Of a DNA stretch of 64,000 nucleotides, positions 18,453-29,101 are shown piece by piece. The first letter of the stretch is position 1. Each line of letters begins with the position of its first letter. The position numbers and the translations under genes are program-made. Below the pieces are notes generated by a model. That model worked only from the letters and a program-made list of their open reading frames with translations, made no database searches and was not told the origin of the DNA. This DNA is from UBA117 sp049975245 (GTDB taxonomy: Archaea; Methanobacteriota; Methanobacteria; Methanobacteriales; Methanobacteriaceae). Location: NCBI GenBank assembly GCA_049975245.1, contig JBNGDB010000009.1, positions 1 through 64,000 on the forward strand, written 5' to 3'.

Positions 18453-21400
18453 TTATATATGATGATATTCATTTAAAGATTTAACACTTATTTCTCCCTC
18501 TTTAACATTTTCAATAGCATTTAAAGCTGCTCTGGCACCAGCTAATGTGGTTACATAGGGTATGCCCAATTCTACTGCCATTCTCCTTATATAGTAACCA
18601 TCATCTGCAGACTGCTTTCCAGAGGGAGTATTAATTATAAGGGCTATTTCACCATTAAGGATGGCGTCTTTGATATTTGGAGAACCTTGACTAATTTTTC
18701 TAATTATTTCAATTTTTACCTGATCTTCTACGGCATTTGCTGTTCCACGGGTGGCTAATAATTCAAATCCTAGTTCTTCCGCTTTTATGGCAATATCATC
18801 AATTTTGTCTTTATCTGCATCTTTAACACTGATAAATATTTTACCTTTAGTGGGTAGCTCCATGTGGGCTGAAAGCTGTGATTTGTAATAGGAAACCCCG
18901 AAATTCTCGTCAATCCCCATACTTTCTCCAGTAGATCTCATCTCTGGCCCTAATACTGAATCTGCCTCAGGAAGTTTAATGAAAGGAAATACAGACTCTT
19001 TAACAGCTACGTGTTCTATTTCTACGTCTTCAGTCAACCCCAAGTCGGATAATTTGTATCCAATCATTAGTTTTGCTGCAATTTTGGCCAAAGGTATGCC
19101 CACTGCTTTGCTTACAAATGGAACTGTTCTACTAGCTCGTGGATTTGCCTCCAAAATGTATACTGTTGCTTCTTCATCAGTTTTTACAGCATACTGTATA
19201 TTCATTAGACCAATAACATCCAGTTCAAGTGCTAATTTTTTAGTGTAATCCTTTATAGTATCTATTATACTTTGTGGAATACTTTGAGGTGGTATTACAC
19301 ATGCAGAGTCGCCAGAATGTACTCCGGCTTCTTCAATGTGTTCCATTATACCTCCAATGAAAACATTTTCACCATCGGATAATGCATCCACATCTACCTC
19401 AATAGCCTCTTCTAAGAATTTATCTACTAAAATAGGATGTTCTGGAGATATTCTTACTGCTTCCTTCATATACTCTTTAAGTTCCAAATCATCGTAAACT
19501 ATCTCCATAGCCCTACCACCAAGTACGTAGGAAGGTCTAACCAGGACCGGGAACCCTATACGTTCTGCTACTAATCTAGCTTCTTCAAAAGAGTTTGCAA
19601 TACCATAATCTGCTTGAGGAATATTCAAATGTTCCAAAACTCGAGTAAATCTTTCCCTATCCTCTACACGATCTATACTTTCGTGAGGAGTTCCCAATAT
19701 TTTTACACCTTCATTTGCAAGAGGTACTGCTAAATTAATGGAAGTTTGTCCTCCAAACTGAACAACAACTCCTTCAGGTTTTTCTTTATCAACAATGGCC
19801 ATTACGTCCTCTAAAGTCAGAGGTTCAAAATATAATTTATTTGATATATCATAATCTGTAGAAACTGTTTCAGGATTATTATTTATAATTATAGTTTCTA
19901 CTCCCTCATCTTTAAGTGCTAAAGCAGCATGAACACAACAATAATCAAACTCAATACCTTGACCTATCCTAATAGGGCCTGCACCAATAATTATTACCTT
20001 TTTTGCATCAGATACTTCGACTTCATCCTCCAATTCATAAGTACCATAATAATAAGGTGTTTTTGCTTCAAATTCAGCAGCACAAGTATCAACCATTTTA
20101 TAGCTGGGTGTAATACCATTTTCCTTTCTATAACTAGTAATATCACTTAAATCCACTCCAGCTATCTCTGAAATTTTTTTATCAGAGAATCCCATTTTTT
20201 TAGCTTTTCTTAAGTTATCTACGTTAAAAATATCAGAATTTTTAAGATTTTCTTCAAAATTTATAATGTTTAATAATTTGTGCAAGAAGAAAGTGTCTAT
20301 CTGTGTTAATTTATGGATTTCTTCAACTGAAATTCCAGATTTTAGAGCAGTGTAAAGATGGAAAATCCTCTCATCGGTAGCTTTTTTAAGAAGATCTTGG
20401 TCAAATTCTACCTCGTCAAAACCAAATCTTCCAATATCAAGGGATCTAATTGCTTTGTGTAAAGCTTCTTCAATGGTGCGACCAATGGACATTACCTCTC
20501 CCGTGGATTTCATTTGAACGCCTATTTCTTTACTTATGCCTTTAAATTTGTCAAATGGCCATCTTGGTATTTTGGCAACAACATAATCCAATGTAGGTTC
20601 GAATGAAGCCGGGGTTTCTTTGGTAATGTCATTTTGTATTTCATCCAAAGTCATGCCTATTGCAATTTTAGCTGAAATTTTCGCTATAGGATAACCGGTT
20701 GCCTTCGAGGCTAAAGCACTACTTCTGCTAACACGAGGATTGACTTCGATAACTTTGTATTCCCCTGTATCTGGATTTACTGCAAATTGAATGTTACATC
20801 CGCCCTGGATTTCAAGTGCTCTAATAATCTTTATGGATGCATCTCGCAATTTTTGATTATCTATATCACTTAGGGTCTGAGCCGGTGCCACTACTATACT
20901 TTCACCGGTGTGAATGCCCATGGGGTCCAAATTTTCCATGTTACACACAATTATGCATGTATCATTCTTATCCCGCATAACTTCATATTCAAATTCTTTC
21001 CATCCAATAACAGATTCATCAATGAGAACTTGATTGATAAAACTCATATCCAATCCTCGGGTAGCCACCTCAATTAGCTCTTTTTCATTGTAAGCTACAC
21101 CGCCGCCAGTGCCGCCTAATGTAAATGCGGGCCTTACAATAATTGGATATCCAATATCTTTAACCGCCTTTAATGCATCTTCTAAAGAATTAACCGCTTT
21201 ACATTTAGGTATGGGTTCATTTAATTCCATCATAAAATTTCCAAAAAGATCACGATCCTCTACATTTCGAATAGTTTGGACTGATGAACCTATCACCTTA
21301 ATCCCTTCTAATGCTCCTATTTCCGCAAGACCAGTTGCTACATTTAAGCCTGTTTGTCCCCCCATGGTAGGGAGTATAGCATCTGGCTTTTCTTTTTCAA

Positions 21401-21632
21401 TTATTTTTGCTACAATTTCTGGTGTTAAAGGTTCGACGTAAACCCTATCTGCAGTGTCCATGTCTGTTTGGATAGTGGCAGGATTACTATTTACCAGTAC
21501 AGTTTCTATTCCTTCTTCCATTAATGATTTACAGGCTTGTGATCCTGAATAATCAAATTCAGCCGCCTGACCTATTTGAATTGGGCCTGATCCTATTATT
21601 AGTACTTTTTTTATATCATGAGACTTCGGCAT
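18453..21632 (-). CDS. carB: Carbamoyl-phosphate synthase large subunit
   Basis: A full-length 1059-residue CarB. It shows the two homologous halves, each starting with a nucleotide-binding strand (VLIIGSGPIQIGQAAEFDYS and VIIIGAGPIRIGQGIEFDY), each with an ATP-grasp domain, an oligomerisation segment between them, and a C-terminal MGS-like allosteric domain. It makes carbamoyl phosphate from bicarbonate, ammonia and two ATP for arginine and pyrimidine synthesis. carA lies about 110 bases upstream on the same strand. The subunit is one uninterrupted chain here, unlike some methanogens where carB is split. Confidence 0.97.
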   Translation of the reverse strand: MPKSHDIKKVLIIGSGPIQIGQAAEFDYSGSQACKSLMEEGIETVLVNSNPATIQTDMDTADRVYVEPLTPEIVAKIIEKEKPDAILPTMGGQTGLNVATGLAEIGALEGIKVIGSSVQTIRNVEDRDLFGNFMMELNEPIPKCKAVNSLEDALKAVKDIGYPIIVRPAFTLGGTGGGVAYNEKELIEVATRGLDMSFINQVLIDESVIGWKEFEYEVMRDKNDTCIIVCNMENLDPMGIHTGESIVVAPAQTLSDIDNQKLRDASIKIIRALEIQGGCNIQFAVNPDTGEYKVIEVNPRVSRSSALASKATGYPIAKISAKIAIGMTLDEIQNDITKETPASFEPTLDYVVAKIPRWPFDKFKGISKEIGVQMKSTGEVMSIGRTIEEALHKAIRSLDIGRFGFDEVEFDQDLLKKATDERIFHLYTALKSGISVEEIHKLTQIDTFFLHKLLNIINFEENLKNSDIFNVDNLRKAKKMGFSDKKISEIAGVDLSDITSYRKENGITPSYKMVDTCAAEFEAKTPYYYGTYELEDEVEVSDAKKVIIIGAGPIRIGQGIEFDYCCVHAALALKDEGVETIIINNNPETVSTDYDISNKLYFEPLTLEDVMAIVDKEKPEGVVVQFGGQTSINLAVPLANEGVKILGTPHESIDRVEDRERFTRVLEHLNIPQADYGIANSFEEARLVAERIGFPVLVRPSYVLGGRAMEIVYDDLELKEYMKEAVRISPEHPILVDKFLEEAIEVDVDALSDGENVFIGGIMEHIEEAGVHSGDSACVIPPQSIPQSIIDTIKDYTKKLALELDVIGLMNIQYAVKTDEEATVYILEANPRASRTVPFVSKAVGIPLAKIAAKLMIGYKLSDLGLTEDVEIEHVAVKESVFPFIKLPEADSVLGPEMRSTGESMGIDENFGVSYYKSQLSAHMELPTKGKIFISVKDADKDKIDDIAIKAEELGFELLATRGTANAVEDQVKIEIIRKISQGSPNIKDAILNGEIALIINTPSGKQSADDGYYIRRMAVELGIPYVTTLAGARAALNAIENVKEGEISVKSLNEYHHI

Positions 21633-21741
21633 TTCTATCCCCGTATTTTTTTAGTTCTATTACTCTGAAGGTTAATGATTGATTTTTTTATGGTTTTAAC
21701 CGTTATTTGGATTTTAGATTCATTTTGAAAAATATTAAAAT

Positions 21742-22824
21742 TTAATAAGATTTCATTATATCTACAAACTTATCAAAAGTATAATCAGTATCATGGGGTC
21801 CTGGTCCTGCTTCTGGGTGATATTGAACACTGGTAATTGGCAATTCTTCGTGTTTTATTCCCTCTACAGTTTGGTCATTTAGATTTATTTGTGTTATTTC
21901 CAGAGGGATTCCTTTTATGGAATTTTCATCAATGGAAAATCCATGGTTTTGAGATGTTATGGAAACCTTACCTGTTTTTAAATCTTTTACTGGTTGGTTT
22001 ATACCCCGGTGCCCAAATTTCATTTTATATATTTTTGCACCGAAAGCCAGAGATATTATCTGCTGACCTAAACATATTCCAAATATAGGTAATTTCTCTG
22101 AAAGTTTTTTAACCGAATCTATTGCATCAGAAACTCTTGTTGGATCCCCAGGACCGCTGGAAACAAGGATAGCATCAGGATCAAAATCAAGAATCTCTTT
22201 GAAGTGTGTTTTGTAGGGTAAAACAGTAACCCCTATTTCTCTTTTAAGCAGTGCATTTATACTGTTGTTTTTTATACCGCAATCAATTATGGCTATTCGA
22301 TTTTTAAAGTTCTCTCCCAAAATTTTAGGTTCTTTAACACATACTTTATCAACCAGATCTATGTCTACAATATCTGGCTGATCTTTAGCCAGTTTAACAA
22401 GTTCCTGATCATTGATATCCTCTGTGGCAATAGCTCCTTTTATAGTTCCTTGCTTTCTTATTTTAATGGTCAGGGCCCGAGTGTCAATTCCAGAAATCCC
22501 GGGTATTTGATATTCCTCTAAAAAATCAGAAAGACTTTTTTCAGATAAACTGTGAGATGGATTTTTACATTCTTCCCTTACAATGAATCCTTCAGCCTTT
22601 ATTCCATCTGATTGAAACCATTCTTGATTAATTCCATAATTTCCTTGTAAAGGATAAGTATTCATTAATAATTGGCCTTTATAGGAGGGATCTGTAAGAG
22701 ATGCCACATATCCCGTCATTCCTGTAGAAAAAACAACCTCTCCAGTTTTTATTGTTTTATAACCAAATCCTTCTCCTTTAAGTATTGTACCGTCTTCTAA
22801 AGCCAGTTTTGCCTCTGTTACCAT
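21742..22824 (-). CDS. carA: Carbamoyl-phosphate synthase small (glutaminase) subunit
   Basis: A 360-residue CarA. The N-terminal domain begins AKLALEDGTILKGEGFGY; the C-terminal class I glutamine amidotransferase has the nucleophile in FGICLGQQI and the catalytic histidine/glutamate in VQYHPEAGPGPHDT. It hydrolyses glutamine and passes ammonia to CarB. GGTGATTGG precedes the ATG. carA-carB order and spacing suggest one transcript. Confidence 0.97.
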   Translation of the reverse strand: MVTEAKLALEDGTILKGEGFGYKTIKTGEVVFSTGMTGYVASLTDPSYKGQLLMNTYPLQGNYGINQEWFQSDGIKAEGFIVREECKNPSHSLSEKSLSDFLEEYQIPGISGIDTRALTIKIRKQGTIKGAIATEDINDQELVKLAKDQPDIVDIDLVDKVCVKEPKILGENFKNRIAIIDCGIKNNSINALLKREIGVTVLPYKTHFKEILDFDPDAILVSSGPGDPTRVSDAIDSVKKLSEKLPIFGICLGQQIISLAFGAKIYKMKFGHRGINQPVKDLKTGKVSITSQNHGFSIDENSIKGIPLEITQINLNDQTVEGIKHEELPITSVQYHPEAGPGPHDTDYTFDKFVDIMKSY

Positions 22825-22967
22825 CCAATCACCATAATATACATTATCTAGTAGTTATTATAAAATTTTTTTATAATTTATGACAATATTAGTTTATGAA
22901 TTTTTTTGATTATATAATCCAAATTAGGTATAATGTCATAGATATCCTATTTACTGATAAATTAGCA

Positions 22968-23399
<432 letters not shown>

Positions 23400-23417
23400 A
23401 TAATCTCCCGTGATAAA

Positions 23418-23837
23418 ATGTGGAAAGATTTTTCGTGTTACATTATTGATAATTACTCTGACGCAGAGAGGATAGTCGAAGTAGGAGTGGGAACTTTCAT
23501 GAAAGTTGCCCTAAACTTGAAGAAATATATAAATAAGGATATAATCATGACCGATATTAAACCTTACCATAAAGTGATCATAGAAGATGATATTACTAGA
23601 CCAGATTTAAAAATATATGAAAATTCCTCCTTAATTTATTCTATAAGGCCTCCTACAGAACTTCATCCATTTTTAATTGATGTTGCTATTACAACTGGTT
23701 GCGATCTGATAATTAAACCATTGTCAACAGAATTTATAAATATAAGTAAGAGCAATTTAACAAAGTTAAAAGATAAAAATAAAATTGAATTAATTAATTA
23801 TAAAAAATCTAATTTTTACAAGATGTGTTGTAAATGA
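23418..23837 (+). CDS. UPF0146 family protein
   Basis: A 139-residue archaeal protein of family UPF0146. It has a methyltransferase-like glycine-rich strand (RIVEVGVGTFMKVA), a TDIKP strand and a conserved SIRPPTELHPFLIDVA stretch. The function is unknown; the fold suggests a Rossmann-type small ligand binder, which is inference. The longer frame beginning at 23205 would run antisense through rimI and is rejected; ATG 23418 has a CGTGAT element upstream. Its last four bases overlap the start of the P-type ATPase gene (ATGA), indicating coupled translation. Confidence 0.8.
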   Translation: MWKDFSCYIIDNYSDAERIVEVGVGTFMKVALNLKKYINKDIIMTDIKPYHKVIIEDDITRPDLKIYENSSLIYSIRPPTELHPFLIDVAITTGCDLIIKPLSTEFINISKSNLTKLKDKNKIELINYKKSNFYKMCCK

Positions 23838-26353
23838 AATGGCAAAATCTCAGCATAAAAGAAACACTAACCAAACTCAATACCACTGAAGAGGGTTTAA
23901 CTAGTGATGAAGCCCAGAAAAGGCTTACAAAATATGGAAAAAACGAGTTGGTGGAAGAAAAGAAGGATGGTCCTTTAAAGCTTTTTTTAATGCAATTCAT
24001 GGATATATTAATACTTTTACTTATTGTAGCTGCAATAGCAGCCTATTTTGTTGGCGACGAAATAGATGCTATTGTAATTTTATTAGTAGTTACAATAAAC
24101 GCCATTGTAGGATTTATACAGGAATATAGGGCAGAAAAAGCTATGGAAAAGCTTAAAAGCTTAATATCCAATGAAGCGGTAGTTTTAAGAGATGGGAATA
24201 AAAAGAAAATTTCTGCTGATGAACTCACTATCGGTGATGTAGTAATTATCGAAGAAGGAGATAGCGTTCCTGCTGATTTACGAGTAATAAAAAGTTCAGA
24301 CTTACGAATAGACGAATCTGCCATAACGGGAGAATCTTTACCTGTCTCTAAATTTGAAGAATTATCTGAAGCTGAAGAAAATCAAATTAATAATTTGGCT
24401 TTAATGGATTCTAATGTTGTATCTGGAAATGGTAGGGGAGTTGTAGTGGAAATAGGGATGGATACAACCATAGGTAAAATAGCAGAGATGATCCAAACCG
24501 AAGATGCTAAAACACCTCTTCAAGAGAAAATAGCTAGTTTAGGTAAAACCTTGGGGATATTGGCAATTGTAATATGTACATTTGTATTTGCACTCCAATT
24601 TTTAAAGGGAGTGCCCCTAGTTGAAACATTTCTAACTGCTGTTTCTCTGGCTGTTGCCGCAGTACCTGAAGGTTTACCTGCAATATTAACTCTTACATTG
24701 GCATTGGGAATGCAAAGAATGGCTAAAAGCAATGCAGTGGTAAGAAAGTTACTAGCTGTGGAAACTCTTGGTTCTTGCTCGGTTATATGTACTGATAAAA
24801 CAGGGACATTGACAAAAAATAAAATGACAGTACGAGAAACTTTTATAACTTCCTCGAAGAAGGCTTATGAAATTAGTGCATTATGTAATAATGCTCACAT
24901 AAGTGAAGGAAAAATAATAGGTGACCCTACTGATGGTGCAGTACTGGTATTTGCTGAGGAAAATGGATATTCTAAAGATGAACTTGAGGAAAAATTCCCC
25001 CGTATAATAGAAATTCCTCTAGACAGTTCTAGAAAACGGATGACCACAGTATACGATATCCAGGGAACTAAACACGTACTGACTAAAGGTGCTCCAGAAA
25101 TTATTTTAGAACGATGCAGTAGAATAGAAAATGAAGAAAAAATTTCTAATCTATCTGATGAAGAAAGAAATGAAATTATAAGTAGATTAAATCAAATGAC
25201 TGCTAGTGCTTTGCGTGTATTGGCTCTGGCGTATCGTCCCGTAGCCGAGGATGAAAATATATCTGATAAAGAGGGATTAGAAGAAGATCTTATTTTTGTT
25301 GGTTTAGTTGGTATGATGGATCCCCCTAGAAAAGAAGCTGCGGAAGCTGTTAAAATATGTCAGAAAGCAGGAATCGACGTAATTATGATAACAGGTGATC
25401 ATAAAGATACAGCAGCAGCTATTGCCAGAGAAATAGGAATTTTGGATGAAGGTCGTGTACTTACTGGTTCACAACTGGAGAATCTAACGGAAGAAGAATT
25501 TGCAAATATTGTTGAAGATGTTCAGGTTTATGCCAGAGTTTTTCCAGAACAAAAGGTTAGAATTGTTGAGGCACTGCAAGAAAAAGGAAATATTGTATCT
25601 ATGACTGGTGATGGAGTAAATGATGCTCCTGCCTTAAAAAAAGCAGCCATTGGAGTTTCCATGGGTACCGGTACAGATGTGGCAAAAGAATCATCCGATA
25701 TGGTGCTTCAAGATGATAATTTCGCAACCATAGTTAAAGCTGTTAAAGAAGGAAGGACCATATTTGATAATATTAGACGTTTTGTTAAATTTCAGCTATC
25801 CACTAATGTAGGGGCAATTTTAACTATAGTTTCTGCTTCTATTTTGAATTTTCCCATACCTTTTAACCCTATTCAGATATTATGGATAAACATAATAATG
25901 GACGGCCCCCCCGCCCAATCATTAGGAGTTGAACCACCTGAAAAGGATATTATGGAAAGACTTCCTGAAAAAGAAGACATAATGCCCCGAAATAATCTTT
26001 TAAGAATAATTTTTGCAGGAATAGTGATGACTATAGGGACATTAGTTCTCTACTATTTTGAGCTTTCCAGTGGGGTAGAGACCATAAAAGCCACCACTAT
26101 TGCGTTTACAGTATTTGTTATGTTTCAAATTTTCAATGTGTTTAATTGTAAATCTAAATCAGGTTTTTCCAATAGATTTCTCTTAATTGCAGTGGCTGCA
26201 TCGTTCCTGTTACACGTTTGTGTAATTTATATTCCATTTCTTCAAGGTATTTTCAGGACAGTTCCCCTATCCATTATGGACTGGGTTCTTATAGTTCTAG
26301 TGGCCTCAACTATAATACTTAGTGAAAAAATTGTGGAGAGATTCATTAAATGA
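23834..26353 (+). CDS. P2-type cation ATPase, PMR1/SPCA-like (Ca2+/Mn2+)
   Basis: An 839-residue P-type ATPase. Phosphorylation aspartate D321 in DKTGTLT, actuator TGES at 165-168, PEGLP in helix 4 at 278-282, and hinge TGDGVNDAPA at 591-600. Helix 6 reads N686-I-I-M-D690-G-P-P-A-Q695; Met in place of the SERCA Thr and the Gln five residues after Asp are the features of the Golgi Ca/Mn pump PMR1 rather than SERCA. It therefore probably exports Ca2+ and/or Mn2+ with one site. Short N-domain, no N- or C-terminal regulatory extension. The gene overlaps UPF0146 and cobK by four bases on either side. Confidence 0.9.
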   Translation: MKWQNLSIKETLTKLNTTEEGLTSDEAQKRLTKYGKNELVEEKKDGPLKLFLMQFMDILILLLIVAAIAAYFVGDEIDAIVILLVVTINAIVGFIQEYRAEKAMEKLKSLISNEAVVLRDGNKKKISADELTIGDVVIIEEGDSVPADLRVIKSSDLRIDESAITGESLPVSKFEELSEAEENQINNLALMDSNVVSGNGRGVVVEIGMDTTIGKIAEMIQTEDAKTPLQEKIASLGKTLGILAIVICTFVFALQFLKGVPLVETFLTAVSLAVAAVPEGLPAILTLTLALGMQRMAKSNAVVRKLLAVETLGSCSVICTDKTGTLTKNKMTVRETFITSSKKAYEISALCNNAHISEGKIIGDPTDGAVLVFAEENGYSKDELEEKFPRIIEIPLDSSRKRMTTVYDIQGTKHVLTKGAPEIILERCSRIENEEKISNLSDEERNEIISRLNQMTASALRVLALAYRPVAEDENISDKEGLEEDLIFVGLVGMMDPPRKEAAEAVKICQKAGIDVIMITGDHKDTAAAIAREIGILDEGRVLTGSQLENLTEEEFANIVEDVQVYARVFPEQKVRIVEALQEKGNIVSMTGDGVNDAPALKKAAIGVSMGTGTDVAKESSDMVLQDDNFATIVKAVKEGRTIFDNIRRFVKFQLSTNVGAILTIVSASILNFPIPFNPIQILWINIIMDGPPAQSLGVEPPEKDIMERLPEKEDIMPRNNLLRIIFAGIVMTIGTLVLYYFELSSGVETIKATTIAFTVFVMFQIFNVFNCKSKSGFSNRFLLIAVAASFLLHVCVIYIPFLQGIFRTVPLSIMDWVLIVLVASTIILSEKIVERFIK

Positions 26354-27159
26354 ACATTATGGTAATGTCTGGAACCAAAGATGCTTTTAATATCATGAAG
26401 AAACTTGTAAATAATGAATCATTTCATAATAAATTCAATATTATTGCCACTACAACTACCGATTACGGGGCAGCTATTGCAAAAAATACAGGAGCAAATA
26501 AGGTAATTCGGGGCGAATTAAATGAAAATAAAATAGCCAATGTTATGGAAGAATATGAGGTGGACTTATTAATAGATGCCACTCATCCTTTCGCATCAAA
26601 TGCCACTAAAAACGCTATAGAGGCAACTAAGAAATTAAAAATAGAATATGTGCGTTTTGATAGACCTCCGCTAAATAAAATAGATAATAACAAGATCCAC
26701 ACCGTCAGATCATTTGAAGAAACAATTGAGAAGGTTGAAAATTTACTGAAAAAAGAAGATTCCAATTATAAAATTATGCATTTAGCTGGTGTTTCTAACC
26801 TTAAATACTTAGTAAATAAGTTTGATAAAGAAAAAATATGTGTTAGAGTTTTACCTTCTCTAGATTCAATAAGTAAATGCTTAACTCTAGGTATAAATCC
26901 AGAAAATATTATTGCCATGCAAGGTACATTTTCAAAAGAATTTAACAAGGCATTAATGAAAGAATATGGAGCATCTATTATCATTACTAAAGAAAGTGGT
27001 TTAACCGGAGGAACTCCTTCTAAAATAAGTGCAGCTTTAGAGCTAGGACTGGATATTGTAATTATTGAAAGACCTCAAATTAAAGAATTAGATAAAAAAA
27101 GGGTATTTAATAACATTGATGAGTTATTAGAATACATATACACAATAAAATCCTATTAA
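26350..27159 (+). CDS. cobK: Precorrin-6A/cobalt-precorrin-6A reductase
   Basis: A 269-residue CobK/CbiJ family reductase. It starts with a nucleotide-binding strand (NIMVMSGTKDAFNI), has the family LLIDATHPFASNATKNAIEA block and a C-terminal IIITKESGLTGGTPSKISAAL block. It reduces the corrin precursor with NAD(P)H in cobamide synthesis, which methanogens need for the Mtr methyltransferase. Start ATGA overlaps the ATPase stop. Other cobamide genes are not adjacent. Confidence 0.9.
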   Translation: MNIMVMSGTKDAFNIMKKLVNNESFHNKFNIIATTTTDYGAAIAKNTGANKVIRGELNENKIANVMEEYEVDLLIDATHPFASNATKNAIEATKKLKIEYVRFDRPPLNKIDNNKIHTVRSFEETIEKVENLLKKEDSNYKIMHLAGVSNLKYLVNKFDKEKICVRVLPSLDSISKCLTLGINPENIIAMQGTFSKEFNKALMKEYGASIIITKESGLTGGTPSKISAALELGLDIVIIERPQIKELDKKRVFNNIDELLEYIYTIKSY

Positions 27160-27266
27160 AACTTAATATTTTACAATTTTGTTTATTTAATAACATTATA
27201 AAATTCTATAAAACTCAAAAAATAAAAAAATGTAATAATTAACAAGTAAATTTATTATTTCTATGA

Positions 27267-28496
27267 TTAAAAGGAGTACTCCTTGTTAATAGTTTTTACT
27301 TTAATTAAACTTCCTTCATTAATTATTTCTACATTTTTAGATATTTTAAAGTATCCATCTGCATCTGCTAGTGCTTTTATTGCGCCAGAATCCTTCATTA
27401 TAGGATGAGCTTTATTGCCCTCAATCTTTACTAAAACATATTGTTCTCTGCCCCGGGAAGAATGATATCTCCGGGATATTTCCAATTGGATTTCATTATC
27501 TTCTGTATGTTCATAGGGCATAGCAGCCATTTTCCTTAAAAATGGGGCAAAAAATACATTAAAAACAATAAAAGCTGATACTGGATATCCCGGTAATCCA
27601 AATATATATTTATCATTAATATTACCGACAATAGCCGGTTTACCAGGTTTTACAGCAATGCCGTGTATAAAAACTTCCCCCAGACCGTCTAAAACTTGCC
27701 TTAATACATCTCCAGTACCTGCAGAGGTTCCTCCAGAAGTTATAATTAAATCTGCATTTAAATTATCATTTATTTTAGTTGATAAATCATCATAGTCATC
27801 TTTAGTAATCCCTGCCTTAATCGGAATACAACCACATGATTTTACTGAATTTGAAATAGTTTCTGAATTTATATCATAAATTTTTCCATATTCCATTTTT
27901 TCTTGAGATTCAATTAATTCATTCCCAGTAGAAATTACAGCTACTTTGGGTTTAGAGTATACTTCAACATTTTTTATGCCTACAGCACTTAAGACTCCAA
28001 TTTTATCTGCACTTAAAAATTTACCTTTAGAAAGAATTATTTCTCCTTCCTTTATGTCAGAACCTTCTTTTGCTATGTATTGGCCCATAGGGGCAGTTTC
28101 ATAAATATAAATATCATCACCTTTTCTTTCGGTGAATTCTATCATTACCAGGCCCGTAGCGCCTTCAGGCATTGGTGCACCGGTTGCAACTTCAATGCAA
28201 GTACCTCTTTCTAATTTTTTGGTTGGAATACTTCCTGCTTTAACTATTTCTATTAAATCCAACTTTACCGGATTTTCTTCAGAAGCACCGAAAGTATCCT
28301 CTGCTATGACTGCATAACCATCCATTGATGCCCTATTAAAACTAGGTAAATTTATTTCTGAATATACATCAACCGCCAGTACTCTTTGATAAGCATCATT
28401 AATTGAAACCTTTTCAGTTTTTCTTTCAAAAGGCAGTTTGTCGATTATTTTCTTTGCATCTTCAGGGTCCTTAATACTTAGAAATTCTGTTCCCAT
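27267..28496 (-). CDS. moeA: Molybdopterin molybdenumtransferase MoeA
   Basis: A 409-residue MoeA protein. Domain I motif LPSFNRASMDGYAV, domain II with VATGAPMPEGA, MoCF domain with VISTGNEL and LIITSGGTSAGTGDV, and domain IV (about 335-409). It inserts molybdenum or tungsten into adenylylated molybdopterin, required for formylmethanofuran and formate dehydrogenases. ATG 28496 is chosen because family homology starts soon after it; the frame continues to 28559 through a duplicated upstream segment that does not look like protein. GTGGT lies at ribosome-binding distance. Confidence 0.93.
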   Translation of the reverse strand: MGTEFLSIKDPEDAKKIIDKLPFERKTEKVSINDAYQRVLAVDVYSEINLPSFNRASMDGYAVIAEDTFGASEENPVKLDLIEIVKAGSIPTKKLERGTCIEVATGAPMPEGATGLVMIEFTERKGDDIYIYETAPMGQYIAKEGSDIKEGEIILSKGKFLSADKIGVLSAVGIKNVEVYSKPKVAVISTGNELIESQEKMEYGKIYDINSETISNSVKSCGCIPIKAGITKDDYDDLSTKINDNLNADLIITSGGTSAGTGDVLRQVLDGLGEVFIHGIAVKPGKPAIVGNINDKYIFGLPGYPVSAFIVFNVFFAPFLRKMAAMPYEHTEDNEIQLEISRRYHSSRGREQYVLVKIEGNKAHPIMKDSGAIKALADADGYFKISKNVEIINEGSLIKVKTINKEYSF

Positions 28497-28497
28497 A

Positions 28498-28556
28498 TTA
28501 CCACTTTTAATATAATTTATATAATTTACATTACCACTTTTAATATGATTTATATA
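28498..28556 (-). repeat. 26-bp tandem duplication of promoter/RBS segment before moeA
   Basis: Two copies of a 26-base unit, 28498-28523 and 28531-28556, identical at 25 positions and starting 33 bases apart. Read on the moeA strand each unit carries TATATAAAT, then AAAAGTGGTAA, i.e. a TATA-like box and a ribosome-binding-site-like GTGGT. The inner copy leads to the moeA ATG; the outer copy runs into ATGTAA, a start codon followed at once by a stop. It looks like a duplicated initiation region. Confidence 0.8.
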
Positions 28557-28643
28557 CATTGTTCATCTTATACTAGTTATATATAAATTATCAATTGGAT
28601 CATTTATAAAATTTAAATTCAAATTAAATCAGGAGGAGAGTAT

Positions 28644-28946
28644 TTGAGAAAAGGAGATAACACTAATCAAGGCGTAAGAAGAGTTAGAACCCCTCGTAAG
28701 GGAGAAATACCCGGAGTAGTAGAACAGATATTGGGCCATGGTAAATTAAAAGTTAGATGTGCTGACGGTCATATAAGGCTTGGAAGAATTCCCGGAAAGA
28801 TGAAAAAAAGGATTTGGATTAGAGAAGGTGATGTTGTTCTTGTAAAACCGTGGGACTTCCAGAGCGATGAAAAAGCTGATGTTATTTGGAGATATACACG
28901 AACAGAATCCAACTGGTTAGAGAAAAGAGGTTTTTTAAATCTCTAA
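28644..28946 (+). CDS. eif1A: Translation initiation factor aIF-1A
   Basis: A 100-residue archaeal eIF1A. The S1-like OB fold is seen in EIPGVVEQILGHGKLKVRC and KRIWIREGDVVLVKPWDF, and the basic N-terminal tail is present. It helps the initiator tRNA and start-codon selection on the small ribosomal subunit. Initiation is at a TTG (28644), seven bases after GGAGG, a clear non-ATG start. It heads the conserved archaeal cluster eIF1A-RIO1-KH-top6B-top6A. Divergent from moeA, 147 bases apart. Confidence 0.96.
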   Translation: MRKGDNTNQGVRRVRTPRKGEIPGVVEQILGHGKLKVRCADGHIRLGRIPGKMKKRIWIREGDVVLVKPWDFQSDEKADVIWRYTRTESNWLEKRGFLNL

Positions 28947-29101
28947 TATTACCATTTTTATGATATTTTTTAAATCATTACACTTTTAAATGTCATTTTT
29001 CATGATTTTTATTATTCTAAAAGTATTAGGAATAAATAAGTAATTCAATTTTTTAATATAATTAAATCTAATTCAATTTTCATATAAAAGGGGCTTAATA
29101 A

